Assembly (NCBI RefSeq): GCF_003576525.1
Contig: NZ_QWUA01000004.1
Span: forward strand, 62,001 to 126,000
Length of the DNA: 64,000 nucleotides
Direction: 5' to 3'
Origin: Rummeliibacillus sp. POC4
GTDB lineage: Bacteria; Bacillota; Bacilli; Bacillales_A; Planococcaceae
This document shows, in pieces, positions 9,778 through 18,337 of this stretch. The translations under genes and the position numbers were made by a program. Position 1 is the stretch's first letter; every line of letters starts with the position of its first letter. Under the pieces are notes generated by a model. The model saw only the letters and a list, made by a program, of their open reading frames with translations. It searched no databases and was not told the origin of the DNA.

Positions 9778-11727
9778 ATGCTCGTTGGAAAAAGAATCAG
9801 TGGACGTTATAAAATTCTTGACGTCATTGGTGGCGGTGGAATGTCAAATGTCTACTTAGCACATGATATGATTTTAGATCGCGATGTTGCGATTAAAGTA
9901 TTGCATTATAATTTTTCAAATGAACAAGAGATGCATCGACGTTTTCAACGAGAGGCTTTATCAGCCACTAGTCTTACACATCCGAATATTGTTAGTATTT
10001 ATGATGTTGGTGAAGACGGGGATATGCATTATTTAGTCATGGAATACGTGAAAGGGCAGACATTAAAACAATACATACAAAAATACGCCCCACTAGCCCC
10101 TGTTAAATGTGTGAATATCATGAAACAATTGACTTCAGCAATTGCAAGCGCACATCAAAATCAAATTATTCATAGAGATATTAAGCCACAGAATATTTTA
10201 ATGGACGAATCTGGCAATGTGAAAATTACTGATTTTGGTATTGCAATGGCTTTGGAGGATACTTCCTTTACAAGAACCAATTCAGTTTTAGGAACAGTAC
10301 ACTACTTATCTCCAGAACAAGCACGTGGTGGTACCGCAACAAAAAAATCTGATATTTATTCTTTAGGAATTGTTCTTTATGAGTTATTGACAGGCGAACT
10401 ACCTTTTTCTGGGGAATCTGCTGTTGCAATTGCATTGAAACACTTACAATCAGATACACCTTCTGTACGATCTATAGTCCCATCAATACCTCAAAGTTTA
10501 GAAAATGTGGTCTTGAAAGCTACTGCTAAAGATCCGCTTCATCGTTACTTATCAGTTGAAGAGATGAAAGAAGATCTAGAAACGGTTTTATCTGATGAAA
10601 GAAGTCATGAAACAAAATTCATCCCACCTTTCGATGAGGATGCGACGAAGCTTATTCCTGTTATAAAAGAAGCTGAAATTGACAGCATACAAGATTTAGA
10701 AAAGACAAAAGCTATTCCTATAAAAGAAAAAGATTCGTACAATGATGAAAAAAAAGAGAAAAAAGGAAAAAGAAAAAACAAAGTTTTAATCTTTGTAGGA
10801 TTGTTACTTAGTCTTTTACTTGTTTTTCTAATTGTATTATTTTTATATCCAGATTTATTTTCTGAAAAAAGATATGAAGTACCAGATGTAACGAATCAAA
10901 ACGTAGACAAAGCAATCCGCACTTTAGAAAATGCAGGATTTGTTATCGGGGACCAAACAAAGCAAAATTCAGATGACATTAAAGAAGATAAAATTATTTC
11001 GACAAATCCTGTAGCGGGGAAAGAACGAACGAAAGGAACAGAGATTGACTTAACTATTAGCGAAGGACCGAAAAAAACGGAAATTACTAATTATGTTGGC
11101 AAGGATATTACACAAGTAAAACAACTACTTGAAAAGCAAGGCTTTAATGTGAATGTTAAAGAATCTTATTCCGATGAAACTGAAGGGACAATTATTCAAC
11201 AATCTCCTAAAGAAGGGGAAAGTGTTATAGCAAAAGACACGACAGTCACCCTAACAATAAGTAAAGGTGTTGAACAGGAATTAGTTGCAAGTTTACTTGG
11301 ATATGACAAAACAGCATTAGATTCTTATGCAAAAACCTCAGGGTTTAATATTCATATTGGAAGCGATGAATATTCAGAGACCGTTCCGAAAGGACAAGTT
11401 ATTTCTCAAACGCCAAAAGCAGGGACAAAAGTTGCTATAGGTAGTAAAATCGATGTCGTTCTATCAAAAGGAAAAGAACCAAAACCTCTTAAATTGTTTG
11501 TTAAATCTGTAGTGATTCCTTACGAACCAGAAGTTGAAGGTGAACCTCAACAGGTAAGAATATATATTCAAGACCATACACGTTCAATTAAAGATGTGGA
11601 ACAAGAATTTCAATTATATTCTACTCAGCAGAAAAGGATTCAACTTCAAATTGAAGAAGGGCAAGAGGCTAGATACAAAGTAGAGCGTGATGGTAAAGTA
11701 ATCATTAATGAAAAGGTAGCATATTAA
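9778..11727 (+). CDS. prkC: Membrane serine/threonine kinase with PASTA domains
   Basis: PrkC is a eukaryotic-type kinase that senses peptidoglycan fragments or lipid II through extracellular PASTA repeats; in spore formers it takes part in germination and stationary-phase signalling. The kinase domain (about 1-270) shows GGGGMSNVYLA, the VAIKVL lysine, HRDIKPQN and DFGIA. A Lys/Glu-rich juxtamembrane stretch leads to one membrane helix at about 335-358. Three PASTA-like repeats follow (about 365-570, each ending LTISEG, LTISKG or VLSKG), then an extra C-terminal domain of about 75 residues as in B. subtilis PrkC. Its length is 649. Confidence 0.95.
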   Translation: MLVGKRISGRYKILDVIGGGGMSNVYLAHDMILDRDVAIKVLHYNFSNEQEMHRRFQREALSATSLTHPNIVSIYDVGEDGDMHYLVMEYVKGQTLKQYIQKYAPLAPVKCVNIMKQLTSAIASAHQNQIIHRDIKPQNILMDESGNVKITDFGIAMALEDTSFTRTNSVLGTVHYLSPEQARGGTATKKSDIYSLGIVLYELLTGELPFSGESAVAIALKHLQSDTPSVRSIVPSIPQSLENVVLKATAKDPLHRYLSVEEMKEDLETVLSDERSHETKFIPPFDEDATKLIPVIKEAEIDSIQDLEKTKAIPIKEKDSYNDEKKEKKGKRKNKVLIFVGLLLSLLLVFLIVLFLYPDLFSEKRYEVPDVTNQNVDKAIRTLENAGFVIGDQTKQNSDDIKEDKIISTNPVAGKERTKGTEIDLTISEGPKKTEITNYVGKDITQVKQLLEKQGFNVNVKESYSDETEGTIIQQSPKEGESVIAKDTTVTLTISKGVEQELVASLLGYDKTALDSYAKTSGFNIHIGSDEYSETVPKGQVISQTPKAGTKVAIGSKIDVVLSKGKEPKPLKLFVKSVVIPYEPEVEGEPQQVRIYIQDHTRSIKDVEQEFQLYSTQQKRIQLQIEEGQEARYKVERDGKVIINEKVAY

Positions 11728-11750
11728 ATTCTAAAATAAGGAGGAAGGAC

Positions 11751-12632
11751 ATGCCAAAAGGCCAAATCAGAAAAGCTTTAAGTGGCTTTTATTATGTCCA
11801 AGATGGTGAACAACTGATTCAATGTCGGGGGCGCGGAGTCTTCCGTAATAAGGGAATAACACCGCTAGTAGGAGATTATGTAGAATATGAAGTTGAAGGA
11901 AATAATGATGGTACAATTACTGCTATTTTAGAACGTAAAAATGAACTTGTACGTCCTCCTGTTGCAAATATTGACCAAGCAATCCTTGTATTTTCAACGA
12001 AAGAACCTGCATTTAACACGATTTTACTGGATCGTTTTTTAGTGGTTTTAGAATCCTTTCAAGTGCATCCAATCATTTGTTTGACGAAAACGGATTTACT
12101 ATCTGAAAAAGAACTACAAGAGATTGAAAAATATAAAGCCAATTATGAAGCAATTGGTTATAGAATAATCGAGACATATAAAGATGACCCGAATTTACTA
12201 ACTAAAATGATACCTTTATTACAAAGTAAATTAACTGTTTTAGCGGGACAATCAGGTGTTGGTAAATCTACATTACTTAATACACTAATGCCAGAACTAG
12301 AACTAAAAACGGGGATTATATCCGAAGCGCTTGGTCGAGGAAAGCATACAACTCGTCATGTAGAGCTAATTGAAATAGCTGGAGGGTTAATTGCTGATAC
12401 TCCTGGTTTTAGCTCTTTTGACTTTGATAGAATAGAAAAAGAAGAATTAACTCAATGTTTCCCTGAGTTTTTTGTATTATCGGAAAGTTGTAAATTTCGA
12501 GGCTGCTTGCACTTAAAAGAACCAAAATGTGCAGTAAAAAAAGCCGTAGAAGAGAAAAAAGTAGAACAATATCGTTATGATCATTACCTACAATTCTTAC
12601 AAGAAATTATTGATAGAAAGCCGAGGTACTAA
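11751..12632 (+). CDS. rsgA: Small ribosomal subunit assembly GTPase RsgA (CpgA/YloQ)
   Basis: RsgA is a circularly permuted GTPase that checks late 30S subunit maturation. An N-terminal OB fold (about 1-70) comes first. The G motifs then appear in permuted order: G4 TKTD (about 107), G1 GQSGVGKST (about 166) and G3 DTPG (about 217). The C-terminal zinc knuckle is CKFRGCLHLKEPKCAV. A strong AAGGAGGAAGG ribosome site precedes the ATG. In B. subtilis the ortholog is a PrkC substrate, consistent with the conserved prpC-prkC-rsgA order. Confidence 0.95.
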   Translation: MPKGQIRKALSGFYYVQDGEQLIQCRGRGVFRNKGITPLVGDYVEYEVEGNNDGTITAILERKNELVRPPVANIDQAILVFSTKEPAFNTILLDRFLVVLESFQVHPIICLTKTDLLSEKELQEIEKYKANYEAIGYRIIETYKDDPNLLTKMIPLLQSKLTVLAGQSGVGKSTLLNTLMPELELKTGIISEALGRGKHTTRHVELIEIAGGLIADTPGFSSFDFDRIEKEELTQCFPEFFVLSESCKFRGCLHLKEPKCAVKKAVEEKKVEQYRYDHYLQFLQEIIDRKPRY

Positions 12633-12635
12633 ACT

Positions 12636-13301
12636 ATGATTCAAATTGCACCATCTATTTTAGCTGCTAATTTTTCAAAATTAGCAGATGAAGTAAAAGA
12701 AGTAGAAGAAGCAGGAGCTAAGTTAATCCATATTGATGTCATGGATGGCCACTTTGTACCTAATATTACTATGGGACCAATTGTTGTAGAAGCATTGCGC
12801 CCAATAACCAATCTTCCGTTAGATGTCCATTTAATGATTGAAAATCCAGATCAATATATAGAGGATTTTGCAAAAGCTGGTGCAAACTATATTACTGTTC
12901 ATGTTGAAGCATGCCGTCATTTGCATCGAACAATTCAACTAATTCGTTCTTTCGGAGTGAAACCTGGAGTTGTGTTAAATCCACATACACCAATTGAATC
13001 CATTAAACATATTTTAGAAGATGTTGACTTAGTATTATTAATGACAGTCAATCCTGGTTTTGGTGGACAAAAATTCATTCATTCTGTTGTACCAAAGATA
13101 GCAGAACTTTCAGCTTTGATTAAAGAAAAGGATGTAAATGTGGAAATAGAAATAGATGGCGGTATTAACACAGAAACCATCGTGCCATGCGCTCAAGCAG
13201 GTGCTACAATCTTTGTAGCAGGTTCTGCGATTTATGGTAAAGAAAATCGTAAAGAAGCATTACAAAGCATTCTAGAGGCAGGAGAACAGTCTATACGATG
13301 A
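12636..13301 (+). CDS. rpe: Ribulose-phosphate 3-epimerase
   Basis: The enzyme interconverts ribulose 5-phosphate and xylulose 5-phosphate in the pentose phosphate pathway. The TIM-barrel motifs are clear: APSILAANF at the N-terminus, HIDVMDGHFVPNITMG (metal-binding His and Asp), MTVNPGFGGQKFI and the phosphate-binding EIDGGIN. The 221-residue length is standard. It lies 3 bp after rsgA and overlaps thiN by 4 bp. Confidence 0.96.
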   Translation: MIQIAPSILAANFSKLADEVKEVEEAGAKLIHIDVMDGHFVPNITMGPIVVEALRPITNLPLDVHLMIENPDQYIEDFAKAGANYITVHVEACRHLHRTIQLIRSFGVKPGVVLNPHTPIESIKHILEDVDLVLLMTVNPGFGGQKFIHSVVPKIAELSALIKEKDVNVEIEIDGGINTETIVPCAQAGATIFVAGSAIYGKENRKEALQSILEAGEQSIR

Positions 13302-13960
13302 CTGTTGTCATAATATGTGCTGGAGGTCCAGAGGAGGAAGTCGTATCGAACGATTTCCTCTTTTCTTTCCAAGATGTTAAATTTATCGGAGCTGATCACG
13401 GAGCTGTTTATTTGTTGAATAGAGGGATTATTCCAGATTTAGCAGTAGGTGACTTCGATTCATTAACGAATGAAGAGTGGCAATTGGTTCATGAGCGCGT
13501 ACCAAATATACAACGCCATAAACCTGAAAAAGATGAAACAGATACAGAACTAGCGCTATTGAAAGCATTAGAATTCAATCCGACTGAGATTCTTTTAACA
13601 GGTGTTACAGGTGGAAGACTCGACCATTACGAAGCAAATTTACACATTTTATATCGTGTTCAAAAAATGTATCCATCTATTGAAATAAAAATAATAAATA
13701 ATTTTAATTGTTTGCAATTTTTGTTGCCTGGAGAACATAAGATAGTATCAGATCACTATTTCAAATATCTTTCGTTTTTTGCATTTGGTGATGTCGTGAG
13801 AAATGTAACATTACGAAATGTTTTTTATGAAACGACAGATGAAGTCATTGATATAGGGACTACTCGATTTACAAGTAATGAAATAGTAGGCGATTATGCG
13901 TCTATTTCATTTTCTAGTGGCATATGTTTAATGATAAGAAGTATTGATGATAAGGAGTGA
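13298..13960 (+). CDS. thiN: Thiamine pyrophosphokinase
   Basis: ThiN converts thiamine directly to thiamine pyrophosphate. The N-terminal catalytic domain shows ADHGAVYLLNRGIIPDLAVGDFDSL and the KDETDTELAL motif, then TGVTGGRLDHYEANLH. The C-terminal beta-sandwich domain binds thiamine. The 220-residue length fits. It is coupled to rpe by an ATGA overlap and is followed after 4 bp by the spoVM-like mini-gene, whose ribosome site overlaps the thiN stop codon. Confidence 0.92.
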   Translation: MTVVIICAGGPEEEVVSNDFLFSFQDVKFIGADHGAVYLLNRGIIPDLAVGDFDSLTNEEWQLVHERVPNIQRHKPEKDETDTELALLKALEFNPTEILLTGVTGGRLDHYEANLHILYRVQKMYPSIEIKIINNFNCLQFLLPGEHKIVSDHYFKYLSFFAFGDVVRNVTLRNVFYETTDEVIDIGTTRFTSNEIVGDYASISFSSGICLMIRSIDDKE

Positions 13961-13964
13961 CCAG

Positions 13965-14105
13965 TTGAAAGTATACACATTTCAATTACCAAAAGTAGTT
14001 AGCAATTTTGCCCGATTTTGTTTACAGATGGTTTCAAATGATCCTGCAGGTCCTAAAAAAACAGCTACTAGAAAGAAAAAAGGAAACGAAAAAACGCCAA
14101 GTTGA
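13965..14105 (+). CDS. spoVM: SpoVM-like spore coat anchoring peptide with a long C-terminal tail
   Basis: A 46-codon gene starts at TTG with AAGGAG 7 bp upstream. The first ten residues are MKVYTFQLPK; from memory B. subtilis SpoVM (26 residues) begins MKFYTIKLPK, so Lys2, Tyr4, Leu8, Pro9 and Lys10 agree. An amphipathic-looking stretch VVSNFARFCLQMV follows, as expected for a peptide that binds the curved forespore membrane and anchors SpoIVA. The place between thiN and rpmB is exactly that of spoVM. About 20 further residues, basic and probably unstructured (including PKKTATRKKKG), extend past the usual length, and the stop codon lies inside the terminator stem. The homology call is good; the role of the tail is unknown. 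Confidence 0.8.
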   Translation: MKVYTFQLPKVVSNFARFCLQMVSNDPAGPKKTATRKKKGNEKTPS

Positions 14106-14125
14106 TAACTTCAACTTGGCGTTTT
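14091..14125. terminator. Bidirectional terminator between spoVM and rpmB
   Basis: A perfect 15-bp stem (arm AAAACGCCAAGTTGA) closes on a 5-nt loop, with a U-rich arm end in both directions. It ends the long coaBC-to-spoVM run on the + strand and rpmB on the - strand. The last five codons of spoVM, including its stop, lie in the left arm. Confidence 0.92.
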
Positions 14126-14140
14126 ATTTGGAAGAACGGA

Positions 14141-14329
14141 TTAAACGCGTTCAACTTTACCTGATTTTAATGCACGAGCAGAAACCCATACACGTTTTGG
14201 TTTGCCGTTTACTAAAATACGAACTTTTTGAAGGTTTGCGCCCCAAGTACGTTTGTTAGCATTCATTGCGTGAGAACGGTTGTTACCAGACACAGCTTTA
14301 CGTCCAGTAATGACACATTTTTTTGGCAT
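14141..14329 (-). CDS. rpmB: 50S ribosomal protein L28
   Basis: The 62-residue basic protein begins [21 protein letters not shown] and contains [16 protein letters not shown], characteristic of L28. It is the only gene on the - strand in the window, converging with the thiN-spoVM run, as in B. subtilis. A GAGGAGGGAAAT ribosome site precedes the ATG. The single Cys is not part of a CxxC pair, so this is the zinc-free form. Confidence 0.96.
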   Translation of the reverse strand: MPKKCVITGRKAVSGNNRSHAMNANKRTWGANLQKVRILVNGKPKRVWVSARALKSGKVERV

Positions 14330-14397
14330 ATTATTTCCCTCCTCATAAAGAAGTTGAAAGATTCATGATTTCACTTCGGTATTTCACATACTTTAAT

Positions 14398-14426
14398 AAT
14401 TTAACACACACTTTTACCTAATGCAA
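14398..14426 (-). promoter_or_regulatory. Candidate sigma-A promoter of rpmB
   Basis: On the - strand, TTGCAT (14426-14421) and TAAATT (14403-14398) are spaced by 17 bp, and a TG one base before the -10 gives an extended -10. It lies about 70 bp before the rpmB ATG. The -35 is weak, so the call rests mainly on spacing and the extended -10. Confidence 0.4.
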
Positions 14427-14472
14427 CTGATTTTGATAGACTTTCAAGAAAAAAACCTTTACAGTCTAAATG

Positions 14473-14502
14473 TAGACGAATTGATAGGTTTTCTTTTATA
14501 AT
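14473..14502 (+). promoter_or_regulatory. Candidate sigma-A promoter of yloU-yloV
   Basis: TAGACG and a perfect TATAAT are separated by 18 bp, 55 bp upstream of the yloU ATG in the divergent rpmB/yloU gap. No other structured element is evident in this 228-bp gap. Confidence 0.45.
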
Positions 14503-14557
14503 CAAAATTTGTATAGTACAATAAGAGATAGTCAAAAAGAAATCAGGAGGCATTCTA

Positions 14558-14920
14558 ATGTCAGTAGAATTGAAAAATGAATTCGGTAGTATTGATATCT
14601 CTAATGATGTTGTTGCACAAATAGCAGGTGGAGCAGCGATTGAATGCTATGGCATCGTCGGTATGGCAAGTAAACACCAAATTCGTGATGGCTTAACAGA
14701 TATTCTTCGTAAGGAGAATTTCGCAAAAGGAGTAATCGTTCGTCAAGATGGTGAAGATTTACATATCGATATGTATGTCATTATTAGTTACGGAACTAAA
14801 ATTTCAGAAGTAGCCTATCAAGTACAATCAAAAGTAAAATATACACTAGATAAAACATTAGGAATGGCAGTTAAATCTGTTAATATCTACGTGCAAGGTG
14901 TTCGCGTAGCGAACGTGTAA
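14558..14920 (+). CDS. yloU: Asp23/Gls24 family envelope stress protein YloU
   Basis: The 120-residue protein belongs to the Asp23/Gls24 family, whose founder is a membrane-associated alkaline shock protein of Staphylococcus. Features include the start of the domain (IDISNDVVAQIAGGAAIECYGIVGM) and the end VKSVNIYVQGVRV. The strong AGGAGG ribosome site fits abundant expression. It precedes yloV by 18 bp, a pairing conserved across Firmicutes. The exact function of the B. subtilis ortholog is not established, as far as I know. Confidence 0.9.
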   Translation: MSVELKNEFGSIDISNDVVAQIAGGAAIECYGIVGMASKHQIRDGLTDILRKENFAKGVIVRQDGEDLHIDMYVIISYGTKISEVAYQVQSKVKYTLDKTLGMAVKSVNIYVQGVRVANV

Positions 14921-14938
14921 GAGGAGGAACTTATTCAA

Positions 14939-16585
14939 ATGAAGTCGTTAGACGGGATTAAATTCGCGGAAATGGTACAAGCTGGTTCAAGCCATTTAGC
15001 TCAAAATGCGGAATATGTTGATTCGTTAAATGTATTCCCTGTACCTGATGGAGATACAGGAACGAATATGAATTTATCGATGACATCAGGTGCAAAAGAA
15101 ACTGCTGCTAACAAGGTAGCAAACATTGGAAAGACAGCGCAAGCATTATCAAAAGGATTGCTAATGGGAGCACGAGGTAATTCAGGTGTTATATTATCTC
15201 AATTATTCCGCGGATTTGGTAAAGCTGTCGAAAAAGAAACTGAATTAGATGCAGTAAAATTTGCGCAAGCATTTCAAAGTGGGGTAGAAACAGCTTATAA
15301 AGCCGTTATGAAACCTGTTGAAGGAACAATTCTTACAGTTGCACGTGTTGCTGCTGAAAAAGCAGTGGAAGTTGCAAAAACAGAAGAAGATATTGTTGTT
15401 ATTATGGAACAAACTTTAGCTGCAGCAAAAGAAGCGCTAGCTAAAACACCTGACCTATTACCAGTACTGAAAGAAGTAGGAGTGGTTGATAGTGGTGGCC
15501 AAGGTTTAGTCTTTGTATATGAAGGCTTTGCAGCATCCTTAAAAGGTGAAGCAATTCCTGCTCCAACGAAAATAGATTCAATCGATGATTTAGTAAATGC
15601 AGAACATCATAAAGCGCAAGATTTTATGGATACTTCTGAAATCGTCTATGGATACTGTACAGAATTTATGGTGCGTTTTGAAGACGATAAAAAACCATTT
15701 AATGAATCAGAATTCCGAGAAGATATGAGCCACTTCGGTGATTCACTACTAGTTATTTCTGATGATGAAGTGGTGAAAATCCACGTTCACTCTGAAACAC
15801 CAGGGAAAGTTATCTCTTATGGTCAACAATATGGTAGTTTAGTAAAAGTTAAAGTAGATAACATGCGTCTTCAACATACAGCAATCGTTGGAGAAGATCA
15901 TAAAGTAGCCAAAAAAGAAGTGAAAAAACAACCATATGCAATCGTAACAGTAGCAATGGGTGAAGGTGTTGCACAACTTCTAGAAAGTGTTGGCGCATCA
16001 TATGTGATAGAAGGCGGTCAAACAATGAACCCTTCTACAGAAGATATTGTCAATGCTATTAAAGAAGTAGGGGCAGAAAAAGTATTAATCTTACCAAATA
16101 ATAAAAATATAGTAATGGCAGCTGAACAAGCAACTGAATTATTAGATATTGAGGCTGCTGTTGTACCAACAAAAACAATTCCACAAGGTATGTCTGCAAT
16201 TCTTGCATTCAACCCAGAGCTATCAGTTGAGGAAAACAAAAAACATATGACAGCTGCATATGCAAATGTTAAATCAGGACAAATTACATTTGCAGTACGT
16301 GATACTTCAATTGATGGAGTAGAAATTCACAAAAATGATTTCATGGCTATTAAAGAAGGGCAAATTATCCAAGCTACACCTTCTTTAAAAGTCGCTTCTG
16401 AAATATTAGTAAGCGATATGGTTGATGAAGATTCAGAAATTGTCACAGTACTATACGGCGAAGACGTTGAAAAGCAAACTGTTGATGAATATGTTGAATT
16501 TATAGAACAAAAATATCCAGATGTAGAAGTAGAGGTACATGATGGGAAACAACCATTATATCCTTATATCATTTCTGTAGAATAA
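14939..16585 (+). CDS. yloV: DAK2-domain fatty acid kinase subunit (FakA/YloV)
   Basis: The 548-residue protein has an N-terminal DAK2 (DhaL-type) ATP-binding domain of about 200 residues with NVFPVPDGDTGTNMNLSM, LLMGARGNSGVILSQ and VVDSGGQGL. A middle and a C-terminal DegV-like/FakA domain follow. In Staphylococcus aureus FakA phosphorylates fatty acids presented by FakB (DegV family) proteins, feeding exogenous acyl chains to PlsX/PlsY. This fits the nearby fapR-plsX operon. Older annotation as a dihydroxyacetone kinase is unlikely. Confidence 0.9.
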   Translation: MKSLDGIKFAEMVQAGSSHLAQNAEYVDSLNVFPVPDGDTGTNMNLSMTSGAKETAANKVANIGKTAQALSKGLLMGARGNSGVILSQLFRGFGKAVEKETELDAVKFAQAFQSGVETAYKAVMKPVEGTILTVARVAAEKAVEVAKTEEDIVVIMEQTLAAAKEALAKTPDLLPVLKEVGVVDSGGQGLVFVYEGFAASLKGEAIPAPTKIDSIDDLVNAEHHKAQDFMDTSEIVYGYCTEFMVRFEDDKKPFNESEFREDMSHFGDSLLVISDDEVVKIHVHSETPGKVISYGQQYGSLVKVKVDNMRLQHTAIVGEDHKVAKKEVKKQPYAIVTVAMGEGVAQLLESVGASYVIEGGQTMNPSTEDIVNAIKEVGAEKVLILPNNKNIVMAAEQATELLDIEAAVVPTKTIPQGMSAILAFNPELSVEENKKHMTAAYANVKSGQITFAVRDTSIDGVEIHKNDFMAIKEGQIIQATPSLKVASEILVSDMVDEDSEIVTVLYGEDVEKQTVDEYVEFIEQKYPDVEVEVHDGKQPLYPYIISVE

Positions 16586-16621
16586 GTCACAATTAGAATT
16601 ATTAATCATAACAACCTATGT

Positions 16622-16653
16622 AAAACGGCTAAGAAAAAAATCTTGGCCGTTTT
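16622..16653 (+). terminator. Terminator after yloV
   Basis: A 13-bp stem (arm AAAACGGCTAAGA, one G-U pair) with an A-rich loop runs into TTTTT. It is placed 36 bp after the yloV stop. Confidence 0.88.
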
Positions 16654-16669
16654 TCTATGTATAGCTTGT

Positions 16670-16697
16670 TTGAGGTCAAATAGAAAAAGACTAAAAT
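16670..16697 (+). promoter_or_regulatory. Candidate sigma-A promoter of sdaAB-sdaAA-recG
   Basis: TTGAGG and TAAAAT are spaced by 16 bp, 69 bp before the sdaAB ATG and just after the yloV terminator. Match to consensus is moderate. Confidence 0.4.
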
Positions 16698-16766
16698 GTT
16701 TGGTTATATGAGAATATTCGTGTAAGATAAGTTTTGAATATTACTAGAAATGCGTGGGGAGAAATT

Positions 16767-17429
16767 ATGAAATTTACATCCGTTTTTGATATTATCGGTC
16801 CGGTCATGATTGGTCCTTCTTCATCACATACTGCTGGAGCGGCTCGAATTGGTCGCGTTGCCAGAGATTTATTTGGACGTCAACCTAAATGGGCTAAAAT
16901 CCACTTGTATGGTTCTTTTGCAGAGACGTATAAGGGACATGGAACTGATGTAGCAATAATCGGTGGATTACTGGATTATGATACTTACGATGAAAGAATT
17001 AAGACTGCATTTAAAGAAGCAGCAGAGGCAGGATTAACTTTTGAATTCATACCTGAAACAGATCATACAGAGCATCCAAATACAGCAAGAATCGTAATTG
17101 GTGATGATGATATGGAAATGTCAATGGTTGGTATTTCAATTGGTGGTGGTGCGATTGAAATTACTGAACTTAACGGATTCCCACTTCGATTATCAGGAGG
17201 CATGCCAGCAATCTTAGTAGTACACGATGACAGAGCTGGTTGTATCGCCAATGTAGCTAATTGCCTTGCAAAACATAATATTAATATTGGTCATATGGAA
17301 GTGTCACGTAAAGAACGAGGAAATATGGCGTTAATGGTCATAGAAGTAGATCAAAATATCGAACATTCTATTTTAGGAGAAATCGAAAATCTTCCTAATA
17401 TTACGAAAGTGACTCGTATTAAAAACTAG
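16767..17429 (+). CDS. sdaAB: L-serine dehydratase, iron-sulfur type, beta subunit
   Basis: Together with SdaAA it deaminates L-serine to pyruvate and ammonia using a 4Fe-4S cluster. The N-terminal family motif SSSHTAGA lies at residues 18-25. A C-terminal ACT domain (about 148-220) carries NVANCLAKHNINIGHMEVSR, which likely binds serine. The ATG at 16767 is chosen over a TTG 33 bp earlier because TGGGGAG lies just upstream and the protein then begins MKFTSVFDIIGPVMIGP. It is followed by sdaAA after 11 bp. Confidence 0.94.
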   Translation: MKFTSVFDIIGPVMIGPSSSHTAGAARIGRVARDLFGRQPKWAKIHLYGSFAETYKGHGTDVAIIGGLLDYDTYDERIKTAFKEAAEAGLTFEFIPETDHTEHPNTARIVIGDDDMEMSMVGISIGGGAIEITELNGFPLRLSGGMPAILVVHDDRAGCIANVANCLAKHNINIGHMEVSRKERGNMALMVIEVDQNIEHSILGEIENLPNITKVTRIKN

Positions 17430-17440
17430 GAGGTATAAAA

Positions 17441-18337
17441 ATGGAAGTATTATTTCGTAATGTTAGAGAATTGATAGAACGTGCAGAAACAGAAAATAAA
17501 CTCATTTCAGAAATTATGATTGAACAAGAAATTTTAATGTCAGAAAGAAGCCGAGATGAAATAATGGAACAAATGTCTCGAAATCTTACTGTCATGGAAG
17601 AGGCTGTTGAAAGAGGGTTAAAAGGAGTACGTTCCGTAACAGGTTTAACAGGTGGAGATGCCGTATTATTACAAAAATATATACAATCAGGTAAAGGACT
17701 TTCAGGAAATCTTTTACTAGACGCTGTCAGTAAAGCTGTTGCTACAAACGAAGTCAATGCAGCCATGGGAACAATTTGTGCAACACCCACTGCAGGTTCT
17801 GCAGGAGTTGTACCAGGTACACTTTTTGCCGTGAAAAATAAATTGAATCCTACAAGAGAACAAATGATTCGATATTTGTTTACTGCAGGTGCTTTCGGTT
17901 TTGTTGTAGCTAATAATGCATCTATTTCAGGTGCGGCTGGTGGCTGTCAAGCTGAAGTAGGTTCGGCAGCTGCGATGGCTGCTGCATCCATTGTTGAAAT
18001 GGCTGGCGGTACACCTTCTCAAAGTTCACATGCATTTGCAATTTCACTTAAAAATATGCTTGGTCTTGTATGTGACCCGGTAGCAGGATTAGTGGAGGTT
18101 CCTTGTGTTAAGAGAAATGCAATGGGAGCTGCAAATGCTATGGTAGCAGCAGATATGGCATTGGCAGGTATCACGAGTCGTATTCCAACAGACGAAGTAA
18201 TCGGTGCAATGTTCCGTATTGGTCAAACAATGCCTGTAGCTTTAAAGGAAACCGCACAAGGTGGATTAGCAGCAACACCAACAGCTAAGGCAATTCAAGC
18301 GAAGATTTTTGGTGGGGCCGTGTTACATCGTGACTAA
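17441..18337 (+). CDS. sdaAA: L-serine dehydratase, iron-sulfur type, alpha subunit
   Basis: This is the catalytic subunit of the serine dehydratase. Conserved Cys-containing segments that ligate the 4Fe-4S cluster are present: ICATPTAGSAG, GGCQAEVGSA and VCDPVAG, with VPCVKRN further on. The 298-residue length agrees with two-subunit Gram-positive enzymes. A TAGGAGG ribosome site precedes the ATG. The 3' end overlaps the likely recG start by 8 bp. Confidence 0.94.
   Translation: MEVLFRNVRELIERAETENKLISEIMIEQEILMSERSRDEIMEQMSRNLTVMEEAVERGLKGVRSVTGLTGGDAVLLQKYIQSGKGLSGNLLLDAVSKAVATNEVNAAMGTICATPTAGSAGVVPGTLFAVKNKLNPTREQMIRYLFTAGAFGFVVANNASISGAAGGCQAEVGSAAAMAAASIVEMAGGTPSQSSHAFAISLKNMLGLVCDPVAGLVEVPCVKRNAMGAANAMVAADMALAGITSRIPTDEVIGAMFRIGQTMPVALKETAQGGLAATPTAKAIQAKIFGGAVLHRD

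Noticed and set aside
14008-14259. 83-codon + strand frame spanning the spoVM end and rpmB
   Set aside because: It is out of frame with spoVM, crosses the terminator and reads antisense through conserved rpmB codons.
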